From the NCBI GenBank assembly GCA_964404595.1, contig CAYOKQ010000007.1, positions 1-40,787 on the forward strand: a DNA stretch of 40,787 bases, given 5' to 3'. This DNA comes from CAYJXA01 sp964404595 (GTDB taxonomy: Archaea > Nanobdellota > Nanobdellia > Woesearchaeales > GW2011-AR9). Position 1 is the stretch's first letter, and every line of letters begins with the position of its first letter. Below the pieces are notes generated by a model. The model worked only from the letters and a program-made list of their open reading frames with translations, searched no databases and had not been told where the DNA came from. Shown here in pieces: positions 1-9,300 of the stretch. A program made the position numbers and the translations under genes.

Positions 1-66
1 GCAGTTACTTGCTCGCATAGTGGCGGTGGTGATTTTTGCAATATCACTCACAAAAGGGATAGTGCC
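1..66 (+). repeat. Copy of the 12.2-kb repeat, inverted relative to 12244-12309
   Basis: The reverse complement of these bases matches 12244-12309 over 66 positions with about two mismatches. It ends in GGATAGTGCC, the terminal sequence of the complete element at 12244-12545. This is therefore the right end of a second related element whose remainder lies upstream of the window. Only one end is visible, so its length and target duplication cannot be read. A TATA-like box for the next ORF starts about 14 nt beyond its edge. Confidence 0.85.
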
Positions 67-111
67 TTGTGGAAGAAAATTTTATAAAGTTGATTCCATC
101 TGACAAAATGT

Positions 112-459
112 ATGAAACGTTTGCTTGCGTTTGTGTTGAGTATGTACGTAACTTGTGCCCAAGAACCAGTAATTCCAGTTTCCATTAAGGAAAATCCTCG
201 CTGTGCGGAACAATATGTTGTCATGCGTAATGCCCAAGGAGAAGATACCTCGCATATCGTTTTACCTTCTCGCTGTGCTGAGTCGGAAAAATTAGAGTAT
301 TTGGTCTCTCTTGATACTTTCAAGCCTCACCCCGAATTTGCGTTCCACTCCTATGGGTCATCTGATTCTGACGTTACTTCTACTGATAGGGTAGTCACTT
401 TACCTTGGCAAACGGTCGTGCGAGCCGGTCGGTTCTTTAATGGAGAATTGCTTAGGTAA
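112..459 (+). CDS. Small secreted protein of unknown function (115 aa)
   Basis: I do not recognise this family. The N-terminus (MKRLLAFVLSMYVTCAQ) has a basic start and a short hydrophobic stretch, so it is probably exported; a Cys or Ala-Gln near residues 15-17 could be the cleavage or lipidation site. The mature part has two further Cys and no obvious domain. The start is supported by a TATA-like TTTATAAAG at 81-89, about 25 nt upstream, with no ribosome binding site, which suits a leaderless message. A second ORF (440-619) overlaps its end in another frame with good protein-like composition, so the gene may be frameshifted and originally about 165-170 aa long. Confidence 0.5.
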   Translation: MKRLLAFVLSMYVTCAQEPVIPVSIKENPRCAEQYVVMRNAQGEDTSHIVLPSRCAESEKLEYLVSLDTFKPHPEFAFHSYGSSDSDVTSTDRVVTLPWQTVVRAGRFFNGELLR

Positions 460-619
460 ACGCTTTTTATACATAGAGAAAGGTAGGCATAGCTTACTCA
501 ATTTGCCTTTAGGTGTGCAAGCACCTTCTCACAATCCACAGGTAACGGAGACATTACCACAGCTGTTAAGAGGTATTCTCACCAATCCTCAACTCAAAAA
601 TCTTTATGAAAAGTCATGA
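440..619 (+). CDS. Overlapping small ORF, possibly the frameshifted C-terminal half of the preceding gene
   Basis: A 59-aa reading frame opens at ATG 440 and stops at 617-619. Its product (ending in LLRGILTNPQLKNLYEKS) reads like ordinary protein rather than noise. It overlaps the last 20 nt of the 112-459 ORF in a different frame. Either a one-base frameshift near 440-456 broke one longer secreted protein, or this is a separate small gene. No promoter or ribosome binding site is visible directly before 440, which favours the frameshift reading. Function unknown. Confidence 0.4.
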   Translation: MENCLGKRFLYIEKGRHSLLNLPLGVQAPSHNPQVTETLPQLLRGILTNPQLKNLYEKS

Positions 620-708
620 TGCTTTTCTTTGCGTAAGAACAACAGTTTACTACTAAATAATACTGATTTTAGGAAAGTTTTATAAAGAAAGAATGGTTTG
701 CCCTTCTG

Positions 709-1758
709 ATGGGATACCAGATGTATCGCTCGAGTACTTTTAGGAGATGGATAGCTGCTGCTACCTTGGCTGGGGCAACTCTTTTGCCGTATACTGCGCG
801 CGCCCAGGATCCTTGTGATGATCTTGAATCGTGCATACGCGAGGGTAAAGCGCTTCACGACAAAGGTAATGTAGATGATGCTATTGTAGATTTTAAGCAT
901 GCTATGACCATGAATCCGGGGATGGATCAGCTTCTTCAATTATACTTTAACCTGGCTGGATGCTTTGTAATTAGGGGTGAGCCACATAAAGCTATTGCTC
1001 AATATGAATTATTTTTGTCTAAAGCGCCCGCTGACAATCCTATTCGGTCTCGTGAGGAAGTTATGCGTTTAATTGCTAATCTTCGGGTGTACGAAGAAGG
1101 TATCAAATTGCGCGAACAAGAGAAAACTAAAGAACGTCGAGGTGAAAGTGCAAACTACTCTACTGCGATTGAGCGATTACTTCAGGCTCATGGTCTTGCA
1201 CGCACTCAATACGGTCGAGGTATAGTATTGCGAGATTTGGGAATAACGCAGGAATTGGCTGGTGATTATGGTCTTGCTAGTGAATCGTTTGAAGGTTATC
1301 TGCGTGAGTTTGGCGAACGTGCACGAGATAGAAAAGAAATCTTAGAGAAAATTGAACAGTTGCGTGAGTGGGAGCGTAATCCGCCCGTGGCTCAAGAAAA
1401 TGCAGCAAAGCCTATGCCTGCTCCTAAACCTGCATTATCACCGAGTGTATCACAATCAACTCATTCTTCCTTTTTCCAAAGACACTTGTGGAGCACTGTT
1501 TCTGCTGGTGCTGCAGTAGTATTGGGTACTGGTAGTATAGCGAGCCTCCTTTGGGCAAATAGAGAGTACGATGAACTCAAAGAGCGATGTATTTCCTCTC
1601 GTTGCTCACCTGCAGATGCCGAAAGTGTACAAAGTAAAGATCGTCTGGCGCAACTGCTTGGAGCTGGCGCGGGATTGTCTCTTGCTGCTGCAGCAGTGAT
1701 CTATTATTTTGAGTTGCCTGCTGCTGTAGACAAAAATGGCTTAAAGGTGGAATTTTAA
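709..1758 (+). CDS. Exported TPR-repeat protein with C-terminal hydrophobic segments
   Basis: The N-terminus has a basic stretch (RRW), a hydrophobic core and ARAQD, a good signal peptide with cleavage near residue 32. Residues about 40-110 hold tetratricopeptide-like helices (EGKALHDKGNVDDAIVDF; LYFNLAGCFVIRGEPHKAIA), and a second helical block spans about 145-215. A Pro/Ala/Ser linker follows, then two hydrophobic segments (about 262-282 and 318-338) flanking a loop with two Cys. TPRs mediate protein binding, so a scaffold role in the envelope is inferred. This layout and composition recall Myxococcota outer-envelope TPR proteins. The region looks less AT-rich than the archaeal genes to the right. 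TATA-like TTTATAAAG at 679-687 fits a leaderless start at 709; Met at 721 is an alternative. The lipoprotein gene starts 2 nt after this stop, so the two are probably one transcript. Confidence 0.7.
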   Translation: MGYQMYRSSTFRRWIAAATLAGATLLPYTARAQDPCDDLESCIREGKALHDKGNVDDAIVDFKHAMTMNPGMDQLLQLYFNLAGCFVIRGEPHKAIAQYELFLSKAPADNPIRSREEVMRLIANLRVYEEGIKLREQEKTKERRGESANYSTAIERLLQAHGLARTQYGRGIVLRDLGITQELAGDYGLASESFEGYLREFGERARDRKEILEKIEQLREWERNPPVAQENAAKPMPAPKPALSPSVSQSTHSSFFQRHLWSTVSAGAAVVLGTGSIASLLWANREYDELKERCISSRCSPADAESVQSKDRLAQLLGAGAGLSLAAAAVIYYFELPAAVDKNGLKVEF

Positions 1759-1760
1759 CG

Positions 1761-2879
1761 ATGAAATATCTGCTTAATGCACTTCGTGGACTTCTTTTGG
1801 TAGGTACTCTTTCGTGTAGCAGAGATTACAGTTTTTTGTATCAGGATGCTGAAACGCCGCAGCAGCGAAAAGATGGAGAAAAAGATAAACCTCACGATGC
1901 ATCCTTAGATGAGCTGGTCAGAGATTTGGGAATGCCCGATGTTCGGACGCAGGATGGAATCATATACGATGCCTCTCGTGGTAGAGAAGATGCGCAGACG
2001 TATGATGCTGGTGTGGATGCATATTCATCAGATCAAGGTGTGCGGGATGCGGCTTTGCATGACGCGCGTATGCCTGATGCAGGTGTAGATGCGCAGTCGT
2101 CAGATTTGGGTGTAGCAGACGCTAGTTTGGATTCAAGCAGGCCTGATCTAGGACGGACTGATTCGACAGTTGCATCATCGCCAAGAATTGTGTTTCGATC
2201 AAATCGAACCGGAAATTATGATATCTATAGTGTACGTGTAGATGATACCACGGATGTGGTTAATCTTACCGATCATCCCGCGTATGATGAACAGCCATCT
2301 CAGTCGGTAGATGGCAGGGTAGCCTTCGTTTCAGATAGAACGACAAGTTTAGAATTATACATTATGGATGCTGATGGCTCGGAGCTGCGATCGTTGGGAG
2401 TTGGCGGCCAACGGCCCTGCTGGGGTCCGGATGGGACCAGGCTAGTGTATTCAACTGGATCGCAATTGTATACCATTAAAGATGATGGCACTGACTTGGC
2501 AGAGCTAGGAGGCGTATGCGAAGGGGGTTGCTTTGCACCAACGTGGTCCCCGGATGGAACTCGGATAGCCTTTTATCGTGATGGAGGTGGAATTGCAGCT
2601 ATAAGACTAGATGATTTAGCGGTGGAAACACTTACCAGCGCGGGAATTCTTCCCGACTATTCACCAGATGGAAGATCTATAGTATTCTTTGATGGGACTT
2701 TGAAAATAACTGACGGAAGTAGTATTACTGACTTAGGTTTTTATGGATATGAGCCTGCTTGGGGACCTTTGGGCATTGCGTACTCAAATACTACTTCTGC
2801 AATAGCTGTGTATAGAATAGAGACGGGAGAGACGAGTGTGGTTGTATCAGAGGGTGTAAACTTGGATCCGAGTTGGTAG
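1761..2879 (+). CDS. Lipoprotein with Asp/Ala-rich linker and TolB/WD40-like beta-propeller
   Basis: A signal sequence ends in GTLSC, a plausible lipobox with Cys about residue 19. Residues about 45-135 are a low-complexity linker built on DA.VDA, SSD.GV and PDAGVDA units. From about residue 142 the protein has WD40-like/TolB beta-propeller repeats: NRTGNYDIYSVRVDD, SDRTTSLELYIMDADGSEL, WSPDGTRIAFYRDGGG and YSPDGRSIVFFDG. The D-x-D-G and SPDGTRIAF signatures are typical of PD40 blades. Such propellers bind proteins or glycans; here a surface-anchored role is inferred. It is co-oriented with the TPR gene and starts 2 nt downstream of it. Asp/Ala linkers of this type are common in Myxococcota lipoproteins, which suggests transfer, but a related linker occurs in the PKD lipoprotein at 4580. 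Confidence 0.75.
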   Translation: MKYLLNALRGLLLVGTLSCSRDYSFLYQDAETPQQRKDGEKDKPHDASLDELVRDLGMPDVRTQDGIIYDASRGREDAQTYDAGVDAYSSDQGVRDAALHDARMPDAGVDAQSSDLGVADASLDSSRPDLGRTDSTVASSPRIVFRSNRTGNYDIYSVRVDDTTDVVNLTDHPAYDEQPSQSVDGRVAFVSDRTTSLELYIMDADGSELRSLGVGGQRPCWGPDGTRLVYSTGSQLYTIKDDGTDLAELGGVCEGGCFAPTWSPDGTRIAFYRDGGGIAAIRLDDLAVETLTSAGILPDYSPDGRSIVFFDGTLKITDGSSITDLGFYGYEPAWGPLGIAYSNTTSAIAVYRIETGETSVVVSEGVNLDPSW

Positions 2880-2987
2880 ATTTGCTATTATGGGAACATT
2901 GTTTTGAGCTTTCCGCGTCCACACTTCTCTAAACGACCTTTAAAATGACCAAAAAGTTTAAATACATGTCCATTCTAATACCCAAAT

Positions 2988-4232
2988 ATGGAAATAAATG
3001 ATTTAAATCCTTGGTGGATAACATCGACGATTTCAGAAGAAATACAGGTACTTCCCAAGCGGACCCTATTTTATGAACTTCAAAAATATCTTACCGAAAG
3101 ACAAATTCTTTGTGTTACTGGATTAAGACGAGTAGGAAAAACAACCATCATGCATCATCTGATTGACATACTCTTAAAAGAGCATTCCAAAGAGAGCATT
3201 TTTTACTTTAGCTATGATCTCTTTAATGGTACCATTGAGGAAATTCTGGGAAAATATCAAGAAATACAGCATCACGACTTTAGAACTAAAAAAACTTTTT
3301 TATTTTTAGATGAAGTACAGCAGCACGATAATTGGGAAAAAGAAGTAAAAATGTTGTATGATCTGTATCCCCACCTCAAAATATTCATCACTGGCTCTTC
3401 TAGTTTATTTATTGAAAAAAAAAGCAAAGAGAGCCTAGCAGGAAGAGCATTTTCTTTTCTTTTATCACCATTAACATTTTCAGAGTATCTTACTCTTAAA
3501 AAGATAGCCTATGACCCTGATAAAATCTCCCTCTATAAGAATGAATTAGTTCCCGCTCTTCATCATTATATCCGTTCTGGTGGTTTCCCAGAATTATTAT
3601 TTGTAGAAGATCAGGTTAAAATTGCGACATACATTAAAGAAACCATCATTAATAGAGTGATTTTTATCGATATTCCAGCAACTTTTAATATAGAAGAACC
3701 AGAACTTTTATCGCGGTTATTATCTATTATTTCACAAAGTCCGGGACAAATAATTGATTATGAATCGTTAGCCAGTGACTTGCAACGCAATAGAAAGACG
3801 ATTTCAAATTATATTTTTTATCTGGAAAAAGCGTTCCTTATTAAGAAAGTATATAATTTTAGCAGCAATTTGCTCACCAGCGAAAAAAAAGCGAAAAAAA
3901 TATATCCTGCTTCTTCTGTTTTTGCACAGCTATTTGAAGCTCAGGAAGGAAAAATAATTGAAACCAGCATTCTTATGAATGTTCCTTTTACTTTTTTTTA
4001 TCGTCACGGAAACACTGAAGTTGACTTTGTAGGCATGGACAAAGTGCCATTTGAGATTAAATATACGAATTCAATTAAAGATAAAGATTTGCGCGGAATA
4101 TTATTATTTTTGAAGAAGAATAATGGGGAAGAAGGTTGGGTAATTAGCAAAGAGGCGGAATTTACGAAGACTATAAAAGGAAAAACAATTGTGGGCGTGC
4201 CACTGTGGAAATGGCTGCTTAAGGAACAATGA
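2988..4232 (+). CDS. AAA ATPase with DUF4143 (archaeal ATPase family)
   Basis: The 414-aa protein begins with a P-loop ATPase domain: Walker A GLRRVGKTT at residues 45-53, Walker B FLFLDEVQ near 104-111 and sensor-like FITGSSS near 136. The middle carries LAGRAFSFLLSPLTFSEYL, which is diagnostic of AAA_14/DUF4143 proteins, followed by a winged-helix segment. The C-terminus (TEVDFVG then VPFEIKYTN) is the PD-(D/E)XK-like DUF4143 part. Length is normal for the family. Members are abundant in archaea and often mobile or variable between strains; their substrate is not known. TATA-like AGTTTAAATAC at 2955-2965 and no ribosome binding site suggest a leaderless mRNA. It is AT-rich, unlike the two genes before it. 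Confidence 0.9.
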   Translation: MEINDLNPWWITSTISEEIQVLPKRTLFYELQKYLTERQILCVTGLRRVGKTTIMHHLIDILLKEHSKESIFYFSYDLFNGTIEEILGKYQEIQHHDFRTKKTFLFLDEVQQHDNWEKEVKMLYDLYPHLKIFITGSSSLFIEKKSKESLAGRAFSFLLSPLTFSEYLTLKKIAYDPDKISLYKNELVPALHHYIRSGGFPELLFVEDQVKIATYIKETIINRVIFIDIPATFNIEEPELLSRLLSIISQSPGQIIDYESLASDLQRNRKTISNYIFYLEKAFLIKKVYNFSSNLLTSEKKAKKIYPASSVFAQLFEAQEGKIIETSILMNVPFTFFYRHGNTEVDFVGMDKVPFEIKYTNSIKDKDLRGILLFLKKNNGEEGWVISKEAEFTKTIKGKTIVGVPLWKWLLKEQ

Positions 4233-4579
4233 AGATTTGGTGGGTGGGGCATTGAGGTGTAGAAAATTCTTTACATGATGGAATTGGCATTAATTTCTCT
4301 TCTTCAACTTTTTTAAAAAACTATTTTCACATTAAAATAAGAATGTTTTAAGCCTCTATTTGTCAATATTCCTAGATTTTTTGAATTAAAAACATAAAAA
4401 GAGTTAAATTATCGATTATTTGGCAAATCTTTCCAATAATAGCAAATCAACATTAAAAGCTGAGAGATAGGATATTCTCCATTCATTGAATCTAAATTTG
4501 ACTGACTTAAAAGTTTATTATCACTTAAAAGTTGTAATAATAGAAAGATTTATAAAGTCTAAGCACTTTCATCCAAAAA
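4233..4579. other. AT-rich intergenic region with promoter for the PKD lipoprotein
   Basis: About 350 bp without a convincing gene in any frame. The right end holds a TATA-like GATTTATAAAG at about 4547-4557, placed about 25 nt before ATG 4580, which is suitable for leaderless transcription. I see no RNA gene, repeat family or remnant ORF in the rest. Confidence 0.5.
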
Positions 4580-5422
4580 ATGATATTCAAAAAACTTTGG
4601 CTAACACTGTTGGCGGCTACTTTAAATTGTGCGGAAGGAATTTCTATTAGAGAAAATATTGATGACGATGCTCAAATACCCACACACATGTCTTTATCTG
4701 ATGCGTCAGTTGACACCAATCCACAAAAAAATGATAGTAGCTATGATATGGGTAGTTCTGACATGAAAAATACCTCATTTGTGGATATGTTAAATGATGC
4801 TTCCACTGACATGTCTGGGGATGCTTTAATTTTTCCTAATTTACCACCTACAATTGAGCTAAACCCTACAATGAGCCGCAACATTAGAATTGGCACTGCA
4901 AAAACTCTAACGGCACTTGTTGCTGATCCCGAAGATGGTGAGGTTCTATGTAATTGGAATTTTGGTGATAGTACCCCAGAAACAGAATATGGAGCCTGCA
5001 CCACTTTGCATACTTATACTAGCACTGGCGAGTACCTAGTTACTGCTAGAGCACGAGATGTTGGTGGACTAGAAAGCGAAGTTTCCGGACTTTTTCGTGC
5101 TTATGCTAATATTCCTCCTGTAGCAGCATTGAGTTGTGAGACATACGACCCGATTGATGCTTTATGTGTTTTTAGAGCTACTATTGGTGTAGATTTCTAC
5201 CTTGATGGTGCACCATCAAGTTACGATGAAGATGGAACTCTTAGTGCAGCTCGCTATATTCCTTTCTCGGACACATTACCTCAGTTTGGATATGACAATC
5301 CTGTAGGAACCAGAGTTGGTGTGAGATTTGGTATTACTGGCTACTTTAGAGGGGAGTATCAGGTTACTGATGACGAAGGTGCTACCGGTTCAGTATTTTT
5401 ATATGTTGATGTTACTGAATAA
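4580..5422 (+). CDS. PKD-domain lipoprotein
   Basis: The signal peptide ends in ATLNC (Cys about residue 17), a probable lipidation site. Residues about 30-90 form an Asp/Ser/Met-rich linker with DASVD, SYDMGSSDM and NDASTDMSGD units. Residues about 92-178 form a PKD domain: after PTIELNP come LTALVADPEDGEVLCNWNFG with GDSTPE, then YTSTGEYLVTARARD. A second beta-rich domain with DDEGATGSVFLYVD ends the protein. PKD domains are Ig-like extracellular binding modules, so a surface anchoring or adhesion role is inferred. The linker style resembles that of the lipoprotein at 1761, suggesting one family of lipid-anchored surface proteins in this block. TATA-like GATTTATAAAG lies 25 nt upstream of the start. 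Confidence 0.75.
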   Translation: MIFKKLWLTLLAATLNCAEGISIRENIDDDAQIPTHMSLSDASVDTNPQKNDSSYDMGSSDMKNTSFVDMLNDASTDMSGDALIFPNLPPTIELNPTMSRNIRIGTAKTLTALVADPEDGEVLCNWNFGDSTPETEYGACTTLHTYTSTGEYLVTARARDVGGLESEVSGLFRAYANIPPVAALSCETYDPIDALCVFRATIGVDFYLDGAPSSYDEDGTLSAARYIPFSDTLPQFGYDNPVGTRVGVRFGITGYFRGEYQVTDDEGATGSVFLYVDVTE

Positions 5423-5457
5423 AATACTTTAAATATTCAGTTGTTTGGTGTTGAATA

Positions 5458-6264
5458 ATGCGACAAGAACTAATAACTTTAAAACAAGAAGAAAAATTAA
5501 GAATTCGTGGAAAGCCTTTTTATCAAGATACTCTTTACGCTGCTTTAGAAAATGCGCTGGCATTTGTAGGAAAGGATGGGCATGTTGCTTCTATGCCTTT
5601 CTTATCACTAAATTTTCCTCATGCAAATTTTTACACAGCTAATTCAGAAGAATTGATAGGGATTGATGAAGAAGGGTTATATGCACCACGTGGAGAACCG
5701 GTTGTAGTAACATATCATGGTGGTGGAATTTTTGCAAACCACCCAACCAGAATTAGACAAGCATACAAAGAAAAGCTTACTCCAGAATATGGTGCTAAAT
5801 TATCACCGTTAGAATTTAAACATGCTCTTCGTGGAAATGTGCTTGATGGATTTAGGAAAGCCCCAGTTTATAATTATCTTGATTTTTTAGAGGATTCCAA
5901 GTCTTCAACATTTATATATAATAATCCGGTTTATGGTGTTGTTAGACGTTTTGAAGATGTAAAGCTGCAAGGTAGTGGATACCAAAACATAGATTACCTA
6001 AGAACAAATACCCAGCTTATAATTTATGCCGGCGGATTAGAACGAGCTATGGATATTTTGGAAAGAGTGGGAAACAATAAATTAGGGGTTTGGCATCCTT
6101 TTACCGTAGAAAAATTCAATTTTACCCAAGCACAAGGGAGATTACTGTTTTTGAATTCTAACCCTTTTTTAGGATTTGCGGGAAATTATATCTTTTACAA
6201 TGGTGGAAATTTTGTCGGAATATTGTCAGAGGTTGAAATAACCCATTCTAAATCTTTGAGCTGA
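5458..6264 (+). CDS. Hypothetical protein, unknown family (268 aa)
   Basis: I do not recognise this protein. It has no signal peptide or membrane segment. The N-terminus is charged and helical. The remainder is rich in Tyr, Asn and Gly with segments such as PVVVTYHGGGIFANHPTRIRQ, QLIIYAGGLERAMDILERVG and FAGNYIFYNGGNFVGI, suggesting a compact alpha/beta fold. HGGGIFANH is suggestive of a metal or phosphate loop, but that is only an impression. It sits 35 nt after the PKD gene, with a TATA-like CTTTAAATATT about 25 nt before ATG 5458, so it may have its own promoter. A GTG/ATG slightly upstream in another frame encodes only a 65-aa shadow. Confidence 0.7.
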   Translation: MRQELITLKQEEKLRIRGKPFYQDTLYAALENALAFVGKDGHVASMPFLSLNFPHANFYTANSEELIGIDEEGLYAPRGEPVVVTYHGGGIFANHPTRIRQAYKEKLTPEYGAKLSPLEFKHALRGNVLDGFRKAPVYNYLDFLEDSKSSTFIYNNPVYGVVRRFEDVKLQGSGYQNIDYLRTNTQLIIYAGGLERAMDILERVGNNKLGVWHPFTVEKFNFTQAQGRLLFLNSNPFLGFAGNYIFYNGGNFVGILSEVEITHSKSLS

Positions 6265-6313
6265 TATAAATCTAAATATTTATAAATAGCATAGCACTTC
6301 TTTATAATCGTAG

Positions 6314-9300
6314 ATGAATCAAAAAAAAGGGGGGGTTTTATTATTTGTAGCTCTAGTGATTGTATTTTTAAGTCTTGGATTTTTTGTTTCATTTATGAGA
6401 GAAGGAAGTATCACTGGAGCGGCTGTAAATATACTTCCGGTTACAGATACCCTGATAAATGGTAGTATTGAGATAGTAAATAATGGTTCGAAGGATTTTC
6501 AAAATGATAATCTAGCGGATACATCGGAGTTATTTCCTTCAAATGAAGTAAATACCCGTATTTCTAATGTTGGTATTTTGGCAGCCGCAAATGCAAGTCG
6601 ATGTGGAGATGTAAATCAAAGTATTACTTTGGTAAGTAATATTACTGCCTCAAATACTTGTTTTATAATTAATTCTTCCAACATTGTACTTGATGGTGCT
6701 GGATTTTCTGTTATTGGCAGTGGATCTGGATTCGGTGTTGGTTTTAATCTTTCGGGCTTAAGTAATGTCACCGTTCAAAATATTCGTTTCAATAATTTTT
6801 CAATAGGACTTAATATCTCTAACTCCCAACAAGTCTTATTAAAGAATATAACTATTCATACTACCATTAATAATCAATCTACTTTTTATGGAATTTTTGC
6901 GTATAATGTAACACCTCTTTCTATTGATAACCTTTCAATTACAATAACTTCTAATTTATCATTTGGGATGTATATTATTTCATCAGACTTTGTCAATATT
7001 AGCAATAGCACGATAGCATTATCAAGCATTAATGGGAATACTTCGTCGTATGCTATACAAGGTATCGCCATACTATATTCCAATTTAAGCAAATTGTATA
7101 ATAATAATATCACAATTACTCCGAATGCTACTGCGTCAATAGCGACTCCTTCTGTAGGAATAAACATGACAAATGTTGCACAAAGTAATGTGAGTTTCAA
7201 TTCAATTCTTCTTTACAATAGTTCAGAGGGAATAACAATAGGGGGCACCTTAAGTAGTTTAAATAATGTACATGCTAATAACATTACTCTTCGCTTGGGT
7301 GGAAGTCCCACAGGTGCTGGAATTCGCATTATGTCCATACCACTTGGTTCTTTCTTAATTTCAAATACTATTAGTGTTGCCTCCAGCAGTGACGGTGTTG
7401 AGGTTGCGGGTAACGGCAGTTATATTGAAGAAAATTTTATAAAAAGTAATTCTGGAGCCACTTTTGTTGGGTTCCGTTTAGTAGACGCTGCCGCAAATAA
7501 TACCTTTTTAAATAACTATGCTATTGGTGGTAGAGAAGCAATGGTTGATGATACCGAAAATGGATCAATTAACTATTTAATTTTTAATAATAGTTTTGGA
7601 GAAATTCGGTGGATTAATGATTCTCGAGGATTTTTAGATAATTTGGATGTAAAACTGCTGAATTTTGGTAGTCCTGTGGTAGCACAACCTAATGGTCGTA
7701 TTAGTATTACGAATGGCACTCTTTCTATTGATATACAGTCTTTAAAAAATACCTCAATACCGAATCCCTTAGTCAATTCTAGCGTTAATGTAACCTTGCG
7801 CAGTTTATCTCTTAGTGCACTAAGAGGGATACAATATATACCTGTTTATGCAGGGAATTATTCTGAAATTACCAGTAGAGGAACTTCTTGCAACGGTACT
7901 ATTTGTGGAATAATCAACTTTAACTCTGTAAGTGGAGTGCTTCAAATAAATGCCACGGAACTTGGTAGTTTTGCTCCCACGGATAATCCGTGGTGCGGGG
8001 CTCTAACTACGAATGTGACACTTACTGAGAATGTTAGTAGTCCTGGAGGGTCATGTTTTACTGTGCGAGGCGATAATATTCAATTAGATTGCGCCGGATA
8101 TACTATTCAAGGTAGGGGAGAGATTAGTAGAGCAGCCATACAAAGAGAAAGAGTTGTTAGTGAAAGTGGACTAAGTAGTATAATTAATAATGTTCCTACA
8201 ATATTTACGGTTAAAAATTGTCGAATCTCTGGTTTCGAGCGGGGGATTGTCAGTAGTTTGTACAGATGGAATTCTACAGGTACCCTTGGCCTTGATGCTG
8301 GCGTTACAAATCTTAATATTACTTGGAATTTAACGGATAACATAATATTTAATACTACTATAGGGTTAGATGTTGTAAATGAGGTAAACATTCTTCATGT
8401 TAGTAACAATACTATTTATAACACTACATTGCCAATACGATTTATCGCTAATTCGGTTGATGGTGTAGTGGAAATTATTAATAACTATATTCATCATAAC
8501 TCTGAAGGTTTAGATCTGGTCGGTGATCCCCTTATTTTTAAGGCCAATAATTTAAGTCATAATAAAGAGGGGATAAAAATTTCCTCGAGATCAACATTTC
8601 GAGATAATTATTATGTAAACAATACGAAGGCTATGTTTATTTTTTCTAATTCTAACATTAGTCGAGAGCAATTCATAAATAATACTTATGCAATATTTGG
8701 AGATATAACGACAAGCAGCCAGACTGGGAGTTTTTTTATCAACTCTACTTTTTCTGGTAATCAGTGGGATATTTATGCTAATACCTCTCTGAGTTCTTCA
8801 AATCCACATCTTAATATTACCCTTGTAAATGCTACTTCTGTTAATTATAGTAAAATAAAGATAGGAAATCATGCGAGAGTTCACTTTAAATGGTTTGTTG
8901 ATGTGAATATTACTGACCAAGATCTAGTTCCGGTCAATGGTTCACGCATTCGCGCTTTTAATTCTCTTGGTAAAGTTGATGCGAATAATGGTACAACCAA
9001 TGAAGATGGTTTTGCGAGAATTGAATTACTAGAAAAATATATTTCGGGAGATACATTCTATTACTTGACTCCATTCAAGGTAGAAGCAAGTAAAAATAAT
9101 TACACGCACAACAAAACCTCTTTAAATTTATTAAATCAAACTCATGCTTTTATCAATCTTTCAATAAACTATATTATTTGTGGTTCTAGCATTTCTGCAA
9201 ATCTTGACTTGGGAAACAATTACAATTGCAACCAAAATGCATTTACTGCTGAAACTGAAGACATTGTTATTAACGGAAATAATTACAATATCACCGGTCA

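Noticed and set aside
709..2879. Bacterial contamination chimera
   Set aside because: The repeat at 1-66 on the far side is shared with the 12.2-kb locus, which ties the segment to this genome, though a read-coverage check would be decisive.
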